64,000 bases of DNA, taken from assembly GCF_019243775.1 (NCBI RefSeq), contig NZ_CP069157.1, positions 3,049,418 through 3,113,417 of the forward strand. Direction: 5' to 3'. How positions within the stretch are numbered: the first letter of the stretch is position 1; every line of letters begins with the position of its first letter. Source of the DNA: Morganella morganii (GTDB lineage Bacteria; Pseudomonadota; Gammaproteobacteria; Enterobacterales; Enterobacteriaceae). Both the position numbers and the translations under genes were made by a program. Below are positions 27,673 to 37,465 of the stretch, one piece after another. The notes beneath the pieces are model-generated. The model did no database searches. It worked only from the letters and a program-made list of their open reading frames with translations, and was not told the origin of the DNA.

Positions 27673-27731
27673 ATACCCTTATTCATTCAGACCGCAGGTT
27701 CGTTGGCTGCATCCTGAATGACATCGGGTAT
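27673..27731 (-). repeat. Long inverted repeat in the eutL-eutK gap
   Basis: In the 100-base gap, ATACCC pairs with GGGTAT and, inside it, CATTCAG pairs with CTGAATG; a short GCAG/CTGC stem lies at the tip. On the transcript this is an extended hairpin just ahead of the eutK ribosome site. No U-tract follows. It may adjust eutK expression relative to eutL. Confidence 0.45.
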
Positions 27732-27739
27732 CCCCGGAC

Positions 27740-28399
27740 TCAGGCGCGCTGAATCGGATTGCGCGCGATATCCAGAACGGCTTCGGTAAAGGCATCACAT
27801 GCTGCTTTACATGCTGCCTGGCTGCCGGTCAGGAAGGCTGCTGAGTAGTTGGTTTCTGACGGAGGCGGCACGTAAGTGGCCAGTTGCACGTCAGCGGCTT
27901 TCAGTGCGGCATCGATCCCGAAGGTCGCTTCCAGCGGCGGTGCCACCAGATAGGCAATCGGATCACCGTGTCTGATTTTGTCACCGTCAGACAGGTAAGA
28001 ACCGGTACGGGAAATCAGATGCGCCAGGAATGCGGTATCTTCTTTGTCGTTCGCCCACTGAAAAGCAGGGCCTGACTCAATCGTTGCCATCATGGAATCC
28101 AGACCCGCGCGGACTTCCGCCGGGTTCGGGCCACCGAGGATAATCATCACTTCACCGGAGGTAGGTGATGGTGAATTTGACGCCCCTGCATACAGGGAAC
28201 GTCCGTAAACCACTTCCACCAGAGCTTGTTTGGTGGCTTCGTCAGCGGCAATGTAAGCAACATCATCGGAGTCTGCGGTGATAAGGCCGAGGCTGCGGAT
28301 GTGTTTCGGTAATTTCAGTTCACGGCAGAAATCTTCGTGTGCATTAGCGATAAGACGCATCGCTGTCACGCTCGGCCGGATAAGATCTAATGCAGGCAT
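27740..28399 (-). CDS. eutL: Ethanolamine microcompartment shell protein EutL
   Basis: 219 residues, the usual EutL length. It consists of two circularly permuted BMC domains; trimers make a shell tile with a gated central pore. Family blocks are visible: [21 protein letters not shown] near residue 40, [27 protein letters not shown] near 90, and the second-domain segment [24 protein letters not shown]. Confidence 0.94.
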   Translation of the reverse strand: MPALDLIRPSVTAMRLIANAHEDFCRELKLPKHIRSLGLITADSDDVAYIAADEATKQALVEVVYGRSLYAGASNSPSPTSGEVMIILGGPNPAEVRAGLDSMMATIESGPAFQWANDKEDTAFLAHLISRTGSYLSDGDKIRHGDPIAYLVAPPLEATFGIDAALKAADVQLATYVPPPSETNYSAAFLTGSQAACKAACDAFTEAVLDIARNPIQRA

Positions 28400-28412
28400 A
28401 TTCAGTTCCCCG

Positions 28413-29306
28413 TTAACGGTTCATGTTGATACCGGACGCTTTCTGCTCCAGCATGCGTTTGGCTAAATCGACGATAACAGCGGCGGCTTCCACCGGCGGT
28501 GTCCCTGCGCGGTGAATATTCGAGATACAGGTACGGTCTGCTTCCACTGTGCCCGCCACTGTCGGTGAGTACACCGCGTAGCAGGAGAGGCTTTCAGACT
28601 GACCCAGCCCCGGACGTTCGCCCACCAGCAGGATAACCACTTTCGCGCCGAGCACTTCACCGGCCTGGTCTTCAATTTTCACGCGGCCGTAACGGACGAA
28701 GAACGGCGTACCCACTTTCAGACCGGACTGCTCCAGACCTTTCATCAGCGGCGGCAGAATTTCGTCGTAGTTTGCGGTGATAGCATCGGTGGACAGACCA
28801 TCAGAGATAATGACCTGCACATCCGGCGCCTGCACACACTTGGTTTTCAGCAGTTCGATGGATTCTTTATTCAAAATACGGCCCATATCCGGACGGGTCA
28901 GATACTGGTTTTTGTCTGTTATTTCAGACTGTAACTCCAGCAGGTTCTGTTTTTTCACCCATTCCGCCGGGACTTCTTTCAGTACGGTATCTTTGGAGCG
29001 CGAGTGGTCAGCCAGGAAGCGCAGCAGGCTCTGGGTGCGCGGACGCACACCGGCACGGCCGGAGCAGACACGGGAACCGGTGCTGTTACGCAGTTCCTGT
29101 AACACTTCTGCACGGTGCGGGTTCTGCACGCCGATCCACTGTTTTGCTTCCGGTGAACCGAGATCCCACTCAACGGACTCAACAGACGTATTACCCTGAT
29201 TCAGCACAGCCTGCGTTGCCGCAGCAACCGCCTGTACGTTTTCGCCCGTGTGTCCCATCTGAGCCATCACGCTGCGTACGATGTCATTAATTTGTTTTTG
29301 ATCCAT
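28413..29306 (-). CDS. eutC: Ethanolamine ammonia-lyase small subunit
   Basis: 297 residues (Salmonella 298). EutB and EutC form the adenosylcobalamin-dependent lyase that turns ethanolamine into acetaldehyde and ammonia inside the microcompartment. EutC gives most of the B12 contact; conserved blocks include ARTR-like [30 protein letters not shown] and [23 protein letters not shown]. The N-terminal stretch (about 1-45, [14 protein letters not shown]) is a short amphipathic helix, as in encapsulation tags. It follows eutB by 18 bases. Confidence 0.95.
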   Translation of the reverse strand: MDQKQINDIVRSVMAQMGHTGENVQAVAAATQAVLNQGNTSVESVEWDLGSPEAKQWIGVQNPHRAEVLQELRNSTGSRVCSGRAGVRPRTQSLLRFLADHSRSKDTVLKEVPAEWVKKQNLLELQSEITDKNQYLTRPDMGRILNKESIELLKTKCVQAPDVQVIISDGLSTDAITANYDEILPPLMKGLEQSGLKVGTPFFVRYGRVKIEDQAGEVLGAKVVILLVGERPGLGQSESLSCYAVYSPTVAGTVEADRTCISNIHRAGTPPVEAAAVIVDLAKRMLEQKASGINMNR

Positions 29307-29324
29307 GGTGATTTACCCCGAAAA

Positions 29325-30686
29325 TCAGAAGAACAGTGACGGATCGCCGGCACGATTGGTAAGACGCCCGTTTTCCATCAGACCCATTTTTTCCAGCCAG
29401 GCTTCGAATTCCGGCGCAGGGCGCAGGCCGAGTAACTGACGGATAGTTGCGATGTCATGGAACGCAGTGGTCTGGTAGTTGAGCATGATGTCATCACCCA
29501 GCGGCATACCGATGATGAAGTTACAGCCCGCAGAGGCCAGCAGGATCATCAGGTTTTCGTTGAGGTTCTGATCCGCATCCGCATGGTTGGTGTAACAGCA
29601 GTCACAGCCCATGGAGATACCGCTCAGTTTGCCCATGAAGTGATCTTCAAGACCGGCGCGGATAATCTGGCGGTCGTTATAGAGATATTCAGGTCCGATA
29701 AAACCGACAACGGTGTTCACCATGAACGGATCATAGTGACGCGCCAGGCCGTAGTTACGGGCTTCCATAGTCACCTGGTCAGCACCGTAGTGAGCGCCCG
29801 CTGACAGTGCAGAGCCCTGTCCTGTTTCAAAGTACAGGCAGTTAGGACCGGCGATACGGTTGTACTGCGCACCGACGTGGCGGGCTTCGTCCAGCATTTC
29901 CAGCTCAACACCGAACTCACGCAGACCTTTTTCACTGCCGCAGATGCTCTGGAAAATCAGGCCGCCCGGCGCACCGCGTTTGATGGCTTCCATCTGTGTG
30001 GTGACGTGCGCCAGTACACAACCCTGAGTCGGGATATCGTATTTATCGATGATGCCGTAGACAGCATCCAGCACGCGGCTGAGGTTATCCACATCGTCCG
30101 TTACCGGGTTGACACCGATAACCGCATCACCGCAGCCGTAAGAGAGACCTTCATAAATCTGTGCCACGATACTCTGCACTTCGTCACGGGTATCGTTCGG
30201 CTGTAAACGGCCGCTGAAGTGGCCCGGCAGACCCATGGTGTTATTCGCACGTTTCACGACAGGAATTTTCTTCGCGCCGTAAATCAGGTCTGCGTTGGAG
30301 CAGATTTTTGCCACCCCGGCGATGACTTCTGAGGTCAGGCCTTTGCGCAGCAGATTGATGTTATCGAGAGAGGTCGTGTCGCTCAGGACATGCTCACGCA
30401 GCTCACCGATAGTCCAGTTTTTGACCCGGTTGTATTCGGTTTCATTGATATCGTCCTGGATCAGACGGGTTACGCAGTCTTCTTCATACGGAACGACAGG
30501 GTTGTTGCGGACATCCGCAATCGTCAGTTCAGACAGCACTTGTTTTGCTGCCACACGTTCCTGGGCGTTACTGGCCGCGACACCCGCCAGGATGTCCCCG
30601 GAGCGGAGTTCGTTAGCTTTCGCGAGAACGTCTTTCACGTCCCGGAACTGGTAGGTCTGACCAAACAGCGTGGTTTTCAATTTCAT
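29325..30686 (-). CDS. eutB: Ethanolamine ammonia-lyase large subunit
   Basis: Catalytic subunit of ethanolamine ammonia-lyase; 453 residues, identical in length to the Salmonella protein. It is a TIM barrel that binds substrate and the adenosyl group. Blocks such as YEGLSYGCGDAVIGVNPVTDD, QGCVLAHVTTQ, FETGQGSALSAGAHYGADQ and GCDCCYTNHADADQNLNENL are diagnostic. Start ATG at 30686 lies 11 bases after the eutA stop. Confidence 0.97.
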   Translation of the reverse strand: MKLKTTLFGQTYQFRDVKDVLAKANELRSGDILAGVAASNAQERVAAKQVLSELTIADVRNNPVVPYEEDCVTRLIQDDINETEYNRVKNWTIGELREHVLSDTTSLDNINLLRKGLTSEVIAGVAKICSNADLIYGAKKIPVVKRANNTMGLPGHFSGRLQPNDTRDEVQSIVAQIYEGLSYGCGDAVIGVNPVTDDVDNLSRVLDAVYGIIDKYDIPTQGCVLAHVTTQMEAIKRGAPGGLIFQSICGSEKGLREFGVELEMLDEARHVGAQYNRIAGPNCLYFETGQGSALSAGAHYGADQVTMEARNYGLARHYDPFMVNTVVGFIGPEYLYNDRQIIRAGLEDHFMGKLSGISMGCDCCYTNHADADQNLNENLMILLASAGCNFIIGMPLGDDIMLNYQTTAFHDIATIRQLLGLRPAPEFEAWLEKMGLMENGRLTNRAGDPSLFF

Positions 30687-30697
30687 ATTACGTTCCC

Positions 30698-32116
30698 TCA
30701 GGAAGGAAATGCGAGTGATTTAACAGTAACAGGGACGACAGAGCCGCTGAATAACGGCGTGCCGATGTCGATATAGTCGCCTGTGTGCGTGATAACTTCG
30801 TCGATAACAGCCAGTTCGCGGCCGTTCATCAGCGGACGCAGCAGCATGCCCAGTGCCTTACCGAAATCCTGTCCCGCGATCACCAGCAGCGGCATGGTGT
30901 TCGGGTATGTTTTGGTAAAGCGTTCCAGAGCATCGATACAGCTTTGTACCGAGGCGTAGTTAGTCGGCAGTGATTCCGGTAAGGCCAGCGCGTACAGATC
31001 CTGCTGCGGATTAAGATCCATCTGCGTCAGGGCGCGGCTCCAGGTATTCACCAGATCTTCATCATCCGCGCGGCCCAGCGCCGGATGTACCACCGGAATA
31101 TTGCGGACCGGCAGCGTGATGCTGTCCAGCCAGATGGTGCTGCCGGACAGGGACAGCGTATGCGCACCGGCGCCGATCACCGTGGCACGGACAGTCTGTG
31201 CCGGAGTCTGCATCGGTAAAGCACTGAAATCCGCATTGCGGTGTATCGCCTGTGCCAGCAGCGGCCCGATATCACCGAAACGGAAATCATTACCGCTTTC
31301 CGGATTGCTGTAACACTCCCCGACACCGCCGGACAGTGTGACCGCATAAAAAGAACTTTCCGCAGGCAGGCCGTCCGTCATCAGCAGCTCACGCCCGAGC
31401 GGGGTGAGATTGCCGCTGATCACTTCATACAGCAGCTCACTCATGCGGTCGGCAATGGTATTCAGCTGTGCCGGTGTCAGGGACATCGGATCGGTCTGCT
31501 CACCAAAGCAGTCACGGGCGATAAGACGGCCCGGCGCGTGCACATAAGTGACGCGTCCGCTACTGTCTGTTTCGAACAGACGGCCACCGACGTTCAGGCA
31601 GGCGGAACTGATCACATGACCGGCTTCGAACAGCACGTAGTTTGCTGTGCCGCCGCCGATATCGATGTTCAGTACCCGCGCCATCTTCTGCTCAGAAAGT
31701 GTCTGGGCACCGGATCCGAAACCGGCAATCACCGATTCCAGATGTGGCCCGGCGGTGGCGACCACGAAATCCCCGAGTTTCTGGGATAACGCCACCACAG
31801 CCGGACGCGCATTGCGGGTTTTAGCGGTTTCACCGGTAATGATGATGGCACCGGAGTCAATCGTCGCCGGGTCCATCCCGGCGGCGGCGTACTGATCCAG
31901 CACCAGCGCCAGCAGCTCTTCCTCACGCAGGTGGCCGTCTTTATCCACCGGCGTGAACAGAACCGGGCTCTGCCAGATAATTTTGCGATCCACAAACTCA
32001 TAACGCGGCACCTGTGACACCGCCGCGCGGTTTACCAGAGCGAGACGGGAGAAAATCACCTGTGTAGTGGTGGTGCCCACGTCAATACCGACACTTAAGA
32101 GTTCGAGGGTTTTCAT
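30698..32116 (-). CDS. eutA: Ethanolamine ammonia-lyase reactivating factor EutA
   Basis: 472-residue ATPase of the actin/Hsp70-like fold that exchanges damaged cobalamin bound to EutBC for fresh coenzyme. Phosphate-binding motifs are seen at GIDVGTTTTQVIFSRL (residues 9-24) and LNIDIGGGTANYVLFEAG (about 148-165), with ALSGGVGE-type VTLSGGVGECY later. It starts 2 bases after eutH stops. Confidence 0.95.
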   Translation of the reverse strand: MKTLELLSVGIDVGTTTTQVIFSRLALVNRAAVSQVPRYEFVDRKIIWQSPVLFTPVDKDGHLREEELLALVLDQYAAAGMDPATIDSGAIIITGETAKTRNARPAVVALSQKLGDFVVATAGPHLESVIAGFGSGAQTLSEQKMARVLNIDIGGGTANYVLFEAGHVISSACLNVGGRLFETDSSGRVTYVHAPGRLIARDCFGEQTDPMSLTPAQLNTIADRMSELLYEVISGNLTPLGRELLMTDGLPAESSFYAVTLSGGVGECYSNPESGNDFRFGDIGPLLAQAIHRNADFSALPMQTPAQTVRATVIGAGAHTLSLSGSTIWLDSITLPVRNIPVVHPALGRADDEDLVNTWSRALTQMDLNPQQDLYALALPESLPTNYASVQSCIDALERFTKTYPNTMPLLVIAGQDFGKALGMLLRPLMNGRELAVIDEVITHTGDYIDIGTPLFSGSVVPVTVKSLAFPS

Positions 32117-32118
32117 GC

Positions 32119-33384
32119 TTATTTCTCCTCCGCGACGCTTTCAGCAGCAGCTTCAGCGGCCGCAGCGGCATCTTCCTGCTCAATATTTTTCGGCATCATC
32201 ATGATGGCAACGAAAATCGCAGTGATACCGCCGATAATTTTCCCTGCAATCATCGGGAAGATCATCGGAGCCATGTTAGCGGCCACAAAGCCCAGGTGGT
32301 CACCCAGTGCGAAGGCAGCGGACACGGAGAACGCACAGTTGATGATTTTGCCACGGGTATCCATTTTCTTCATCATGCCGAACATCGGGATGTTGTTCGC
32401 GAGAGTCGCGATCATACCGCCTGCGGCCATGTTGTTGATTTTCAGCAGGCTGCCGATCTTCATAAAGGATTTTTCAAACCAGCGGGTCAGCAGCAGCACC
32501 ATCGGGTACGCCCCTAACAGCACCGCAGAGATAGAACCGATAACTTCGATGGCGCGCATCACTTTGCCCGGCACATCACCTTCTGCCATGAAAATCGGAT
32601 CCAGGCCCGGAATCAGGTTCCAGCCCACAGTGAACTGCGCCACAGCTGCGGCCAGGCCGATAGTAATGATGGCAACAAGGATTTTGGCGAAGATCTGGAA
32701 GCCGTTGATCATTTTCTCAGGAATGAATTTCAGACCGAGGCACACCAGCGCCGCCACGATGATCACCGGGATCATATTGACCAGCAGCATGGTCATGCTG
32801 AAATCCACGACCTGACCGTCAATTTCCACACCGGAAAATTTCGCCACCAGACCACCGGCAATACAGCCGACCGGAATGGTCACGATACCGGCCAGCACAC
32901 CGAGTGCCAGGAAACGGCGATCTTTCTTCTCGATAATGCCCAGCGCAACAGGGATAGAGAACACCATGGTCGCACCCATCATGGATGCCAGCAGTACGCC
33001 GGAATATAACCACGCTGCCACATCACCGCCGGACAGCTCTTTTGCGAGGAAGAAGCCGCCCATATCGATGGCCAGAATACTGCCCGCAAACACTGACGGG
33101 TTCGCACCCAGCATTTCATAGACAGGAATAATCACCGGCCCGAGCAGCATGGCGATCACCGGTGCCAGCGCGGTCATACCGACCATTGCCAGACCCAGTG
33201 CACCCATTGCCATAAAGCCTTCTTCAAACTGTTCACCGGAACCGGCAATGCCTTTCCCGACTTTACCCAGGCCGATTTTACCGAGGATTGCCTCTGAGCC
33301 ACCGAACTGGCTGAAGATACGATCCACGGCTGCTATCAGCATAAAACTCATCATGATGTACATGATGATTTCATTAATGCCCAT
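32119..33384 (-). CDS. eutH: Ethanolamine permease-like membrane protein EutH
   Basis: A 421-residue inner-membrane protein with about ten hydrophobic helices, typical of EutH, which assists ethanolamine entry at low pH or low concentration. Markers are MGINEIIMYIMMSFMLIAAVDRI at the start, the DMGGFFLAKELSGGDVAAWLYSG region, and an Ala/Glu-rich cytosolic tail (AAAAEAAAESVAEEK). Confidence 0.93.
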   Translation of the reverse strand: MGINEIIMYIMMSFMLIAAVDRIFSQFGGSEAILGKIGLGKVGKGIAGSGEQFEEGFMAMGALGLAMVGMTALAPVIAMLLGPVIIPVYEMLGANPSVFAGSILAIDMGGFFLAKELSGGDVAAWLYSGVLLASMMGATMVFSIPVALGIIEKKDRRFLALGVLAGIVTIPVGCIAGGLVAKFSGVEIDGQVVDFSMTMLLVNMIPVIIVAALVCLGLKFIPEKMINGFQIFAKILVAIITIGLAAAVAQFTVGWNLIPGLDPIFMAEGDVPGKVMRAIEVIGSISAVLLGAYPMVLLLTRWFEKSFMKIGSLLKINNMAAGGMIATLANNIPMFGMMKKMDTRGKIINCAFSVSAAFALGDHLGFVAANMAPMIFPMIAGKIIGGITAIFVAIMMMPKNIEQEDAAAAAEAAAESVAEEK

Positions 33385-33432
33385 ACCCTTCTCCTTCCGT
33401 GCCTGTCGCGCAGGCTGTTCTTATTGATTGAC

Positions 33433-34635
33433 TCAGGCTGACTCGTAAATCGCCGTTATCTGAGCCGCTGTGACCGCGCGCGGATTGGTTTTGATGCAGA
33501 TATCCTGCAATGCCGCTTTGGCAAAACCATCGAAATCCTCACGTTTTCCGCCCAGGGATGGCAGCGTCTGCGCGAGTTCCACGTCACTGATCAGTTGTTC
33601 CACGGCCTCAATGGCCTCCATGTCGGTCATCGGCCGCTGAGTCAGCGCATGACCAATTTCGCTGTACGCCTGTTTGCAGACCAGGCGGTTAAAACGCATT
33701 ACCTGCGGCAGCATGACGGCGTTCGCCTTGCCGTGCGGAATGTTGTATGCCGCGCCAATCTGATGCGCCATCGCATGGCACAGCCCCAGACCGGCATTGG
33801 AGAACGCCATCCCGGCCATATAAGAAGCCAGCATCATGTCCTCACGGGCTTTGATATCATGCCCCTGACCGACAGCGATCGGCAGCGCGTGGCTGATCAT
33901 GGAGATCGCCCGCAGTGCCAGCGCCTGTGTCAGCGGCGTGACGTTGCTCGCCACATACGCTTCAATCGCATGTGTTAAGGCATCGATACCGGTCATTGCT
34001 GTCACATGCGGCGGAACACCGAGTGTCAGACAGGCATCAATAATGGCGAGATCAGGCAGTAACTGGCTGTGTGCCAGCACCAGTTTGATATGATTTTCCG
34101 CAGTAATAATCACGGAAACATTGGTCGCTTCAGAGCCGGTACCGGCAGTGGTCGGGATAGCGATAAACGGCAGACGCGGATTGAGCGCCGCACCCGGCAT
34201 CATATCCGCCAGCGGCAGATCCGGATTGGCAGCCAGCACCGCCACGGCTTTCGCCGCATCCAGCACCGACCCGCCGCCGAGGGCGATAATGCCGTCGCAC
34301 TGCACGCTCAGCAGATGCTCAACGGTACGGAACACATCTTTATCCATCGGCTCGCCCGGCGGGCACGGCCAGATTTCATATGCAATGCCGCTGCGGCTCA
34401 GATTACGCTCCAGCACATCGGTAAGACCGGCCTGTAACAGCATGCCGTCCACCATAATAAAAACGTGCTTAATTCCGCGCTCCGCAAGAACATCCCCGCT
34501 GCGGCCGACGGCGCCCGGGCCGATTAATGTGGTCGGCGGGACAGAAAACTCACGCACCTGACGGGCATTCACCAAATCAAGCGCCTGATAGATAGCGGAC
34601 TGAACCCCAGCCGCGGGTAAACGATTATCCGGCAT
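33433..34635 (-). CDS. eutG: Iron-type alcohol dehydrogenase EutG
   Basis: Group III metal-dependent alcohol dehydrogenase, about 400 residues, that reduces acetaldehyde to ethanol and so recycles NAD+ inside the shell. NAD-binding GGGSVLDAAKA and the metal-site region GIDALTHAIEAYVAS ... GLCHAMAHQIGAAYNIPHGKANA are intact. I chose the ATG at 34635 (GGGAG ahead), which overlaps the eutJ end by 11 bases; a start at 34671 would only lengthen the overlap. Confidence 0.92.
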   Translation of the reverse strand: MPDNRLPAAGVQSAIYQALDLVNARQVREFSVPPTTLIGPGAVGRSGDVLAERGIKHVFIMVDGMLLQAGLTDVLERNLSRSGIAYEIWPCPPGEPMDKDVFRTVEHLLSVQCDGIIALGGGSVLDAAKAVAVLAANPDLPLADMMPGAALNPRLPFIAIPTTAGTGSEATNVSVIITAENHIKLVLAHSQLLPDLAIIDACLTLGVPPHVTAMTGIDALTHAIEAYVASNVTPLTQALALRAISMISHALPIAVGQGHDIKAREDMMLASYMAGMAFSNAGLGLCHAMAHQIGAAYNIPHGKANAVMLPQVMRFNRLVCKQAYSEIGHALTQRPMTDMEAIEAVEQLISDVELAQTLPSLGGKREDFDGFAKAALQDICIKTNPRAVTAAQITAIYESA

Positions 34636-35470
34636 GACGGTTTTCTCCCTGAGATACACCGCAGACAGCAATCGCCAGCGGCGTCATAAAAATAGAATGC
34701 TGTGGCAGTACCACGGTAAGATGCGGGAAACGCGCCTGAAACAGCGGCTGCACACCGGGCTGCATACAGGAGCCGCCCGCCAGCCACAGTTCAGTCACAT
34801 CCTCACCGCGAATATGATCGTCGACGATATCCGTCATTTTTTCGTATACCGGACGAATAACCGGCCAGATGCTTTCACCGCGCTCACGCTTCATCTGCTC
34901 GGCATCTTCCAGTTCAATGCGCTGGTTGCCCGCCAAGGTCAGGGAAATATGATGACCGCCGGTGGCTTCGTCGCCGGAGCGGGTCACTTCGCCCTTCTGC
35001 ACAATCGCGATCCCGGTGGTACCGCCGCCGATATCCACAACAGCGGCTTTATCCAGCCCCATCATGTCAGCGACCGCAGACGGCTCATCCAGCACTCTGG
35101 CGACCACCAGACCGGCAGATTCCAGCACATTCACGGAGATACGCGGATCTGTTCCCGGCGGGAATGACGTTGTCGCCACCTCAAACCGGAAACCGAACTG
35201 TTTTTCCAGCGCATCCAGATGTTTATTAACGATTTTTACCGCACCGAAGAAATCCCAGACCACACCGTCGCGCACCACATCTGCCCAGTCCAGGCACACC
35301 GCGACCGGCTGACCTTCCGCATTCACCACCATGGACACCACATCACAGGTACCGAGATCGATCCCCAGCCACAACGGCGCATCTTTGTGATCACCCGCCT
35401 GCGGCTGATTACAGATTTCCGCTGCCCGCTGTAAGCGCGATGCCAGCCATTCCTGATTGCGTTGAACCAT
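34625..35470 (-). CDS. eutJ: EutJ, chaperone-like ASKHA ATPase of the ethanolamine operon
   Basis: 281 residues with actin/Hsp70-type phosphate motifs (WLGIDLGTCDVVSMV near residue 35, VVDIGGGTTGIAIVQ near 145, LAGGSCMQPG near 240). EutJ is presumed to assist assembly or enzyme maintenance; its exact role is not established. A strong GGAGGA ribosome site precedes it. A terminator and a second hairpin separate it from eutE, so eutJ and later genes may be transcribed at a lower level. Confidence 0.92.
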   Translation of the reverse strand: MVQRNQEWLASRLQRAAEICNQPQAGDHKDAPLWLGIDLGTCDVVSMVVNAEGQPVAVCLDWADVVRDGVVWDFFGAVKIVNKHLDALEKQFGFRFEVATTSFPPGTDPRISVNVLESAGLVVARVLDEPSAVADMMGLDKAAVVDIGGGTTGIAIVQKGEVTRSGDEATGGHHISLTLAGNQRIELEDAEQMKRERGESIWPVIRPVYEKMTDIVDDHIRGEDVTELWLAGGSCMQPGVQPLFQARFPHLTVVLPQHSIFMTPLAIAVCGVSQGENRHAG

Positions 35471-35500
35471 CGGTTCCTCCGGTTTAAAACATAACGTCAG

Positions 35501-35527
35501 GGTTAACGTGAGTAACTCACACTAACC
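35501..35527 (-). repeat. Second hairpin in the eutE-eutJ gap
   Basis: Nested inverted repeats: outer GGTTA/TAACC and inner GTGAG/CTCAC around TAA. It lies between the eutE terminator and the eutJ ribosome site. It could be an antiterminator partner or a protein site. Confidence 0.45.
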
Positions 35528-35530
35528 GGG

Positions 35531-35562
35531 AAAAAAGCGGTGAAGCCCGCAGGCCCCACCGC
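35531..35562 (-). terminator. Intra-operon terminator after eutE
   Basis: Read on the minus strand: an 11-bp stem GCGGTGGGGCC / GGCTTCACCGC (two G-U pairs), a 4-base loop and then six T. It is a textbook intrinsic terminator placed 7 bases after the eutE stop, inside an otherwise tightly packed operon. Confidence 0.8.
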
Positions 35563-35568
35563 AGCGGC

Positions 35569-37011
35569 TTACACGATGCGGAATGAATCCACCATGGTGC
35601 AGCGGCGCAGACGAACGAACGTCCGCGCACAGGTCACACCTTCACCGGTCGGTGTGGTGATCGTCATGGTTGTCCAGCCTTCGCCGCCCAGTCCCAGACC
35701 GGCAATACACGGTCCGTTTTTCACGAAAATACTGGTATCGATGGCATTCGCCATGCGGTTCAGGTTGCTGATGTTATTGGAGTGCATCGCTGCGGTATGA
35801 TGGCAGCCGCCTTCCAGTTTCACCGCCAGGTCAATCGCCTGATCCACATCTTTCACGCGGATGATCGGCAGAACCGGCATCATCAGTTCAGTGACGGCAA
35901 ACGGATGTTTGCAGTCGGTTTCCGCGATCAGCAGACGGGTATCTGCCGGCACAGTCATACCGATAGCCGCAGCAATTTTCGCTGCATCACGGCCTACCCA
36001 GTCGCGGCTGACAGTGCCGTGGCCGGTTTCATCAACATTCTTCAGCAGAACCGGGATCAGCTTCTCGCTCTGTTCGCGGGTCAGTAATACCGCGTGATTA
36101 CGCTGCATTTCGGTGATCAGTTTGTCTGCAATGCAGTCAACCGCGATCAGCACTTTTTCATCCGCACAAATGATGTTGTTATCGAATGATGCACCGTGAA
36201 CAATGGCTTTCGCCGCACGTTCGATATCGGCAGTTTCATCCACCACGACCGGCGGGTTACCGGCACCGGCCGCGATCAGACGTTTGTTGGTGTGTTTGCG
36301 GGCGGATTCCACCACCGCATCACCCCCGGTCACGACCAGCAGGCCGATCCCCGGATATTTGAATAAACGTTGTGCGGTTTCGATATCCGGTTTGGCGACA
36401 GTCACCAGCAGGTTGTTCGGGCCGCCTGCGGCAACAATGGCTTCGTTCAGAATCGTGATGGTGCGCTGTGAGACTTTTTTCGCTGCCGGATGCGGCGCGA
36501 AAATCACACTGTTACCCCCGGCGATCATACTGATGGCATTGTTGATTGCCGTCGCCGCCGGGTTAGTGGATGGTGTGACAGAGGCGATAACACCCCATGC
36601 CGCATTTTCGATTAAGGTTAAACCGTGGTCGCCGGTTAACACTTCAGGACGCAGACACTCAACACCCGGGGTGCCGTTTGCCTGTGCTAAGTTCTTCGCG
36701 AGTTTATCTTCCACGCGGCCCATGCCGGTCTCTTCAACAGCCAGAACCGCCAGTTCGCGGGCATGTTCTGTTGCCGCACGGCGGATTGCGCCGATGCAGA
36801 GATTACGCATTTCAACAGTTTTTAATGATTTCTGTGCTTCTTTGGCGGCAAGAACGGCATCATCCAGGGATTCAAACACCCCGAAACCGTTATTCTGTGA
36901 GGCTGCCGCCTGCTGTGGTGCCGCTGATGCAGCCGCCGGTTGTGTGCCCGCACTCATGCTGGCCAGAACCGCTTTTACCACATTCTCAATTTCTTTCTGA
37001 TCCATATTCAC
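35569..37011 (-). CDS. eutE: CoA-acylating acetaldehyde dehydrogenase EutE
   Basis: 480-residue aldehyde dehydrogenase converting acetaldehyde, CoA and NAD+ to acetyl-CoA. The catalytic Cys lies in ASFDNNIICADEKVLIAVD. The nucleotide-binding region includes VIFAPHPAAKKVSQ and VTGGDAVVESARKH. Residues 1-18 (MDQKEIENVVKAVLASM) form an amphipathic encapsulation helix, followed by an Ala/Gln linker. Acetyl-CoA then passes to EutD. Confidence 0.96.
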   Translation of the reverse strand: MNMDQKEIENVVKAVLASMSAGTQPAAASAAPQQAAASQNNGFGVFESLDDAVLAAKEAQKSLKTVEMRNLCIGAIRRAATEHARELAVLAVEETGMGRVEDKLAKNLAQANGTPGVECLRPEVLTGDHGLTLIENAAWGVIASVTPSTNPAATAINNAISMIAGGNSVIFAPHPAAKKVSQRTITILNEAIVAAGGPNNLLVTVAKPDIETAQRLFKYPGIGLLVVTGGDAVVESARKHTNKRLIAAGAGNPPVVVDETADIERAAKAIVHGASFDNNIICADEKVLIAVDCIADKLITEMQRNHAVLLTREQSEKLIPVLLKNVDETGHGTVSRDWVGRDAAKIAAAIGMTVPADTRLLIAETDCKHPFAVTELMMPVLPIIRVKDVDQAIDLAVKLEGGCHHTAAMHSNNISNLNRMANAIDTSIFVKNGPCIAGLGLGGEGWTTMTITTPTGEGVTCARTFVRLRRCTMVDSFRIV

Positions 37012-37043
37012 CCACGCCTCTTTCTGTGACTCGTTGCGGCGAT

Positions 37044-37337
37044 TTATTTATGAAAAATCACCTGACTTTCCATAACGGCCTCATCCACAATGCCGATGAT
37101 GCTGAGATCGACCGGTGACGCTTCTTTGCTCTGAGCACGCCGCGCCGAACTTCCGCTGACGATCAGCACCCATTCACCATTACCCGCACCGATACTGTCG
37201 GTTGCGACGGCCACCTCACCGTTAGGACGCCCCTGGCGGTCAATCATTTCCACCAGCAGTAACTTGTCGGATTCCAGTCCGGGATGACGCACGGTGCACA
37301 CGATTTGTCCGATAACGACAGCCAGTTTCATGTTCAC
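37044..37337 (-). CDS. eutN: Microcompartment vertex protein EutN
   Basis: 97 residues of the EutN/CcmL family, which form pentamers that cap the corners of the shell. MKLAVVIGQIVCTVRHPGLESDKLLLVE and GAGNGEWVLIVSGSSAR are conserved family blocks. It is separated from eutM by a 137-base gap with a hairpin. Confidence 0.95.
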   Translation of the reverse strand: MNMKLAVVIGQIVCTVRHPGLESDKLLLVEMIDRQGRPNGEVAVATDSIGAGNGEWVLIVSGSSARRAQSKEASPVDLSIIGIVDEAVMESQVIFHK

Positions 37338-37440
37338 CTCTCTTTATATTTCAGCAGCCTGAATACAGCCGGCTACGGATTTCAGGTAAAAAAATCCCCT
37401 GCCGTCTGAGTGACAGCAAAAAAACCGGGAGATTAAAATC

Positions 37441-37465
37441 GCGTGGCGTCAGAAGCACGCCACGC
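37441..37465 (-). terminator. Hairpin between eutM and eutN
   Basis: A 9-bp perfect stem GCGTGGCGT / ACGCCACGC with a 7-base loop, 9 bases after the eutM stop, followed on the minus strand by GATTTTAATC and, further on, a T7 run. Likely a partial terminator or 3'-end stabiliser that raises eutM transcript over downstream genes. Confidence 0.6.
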
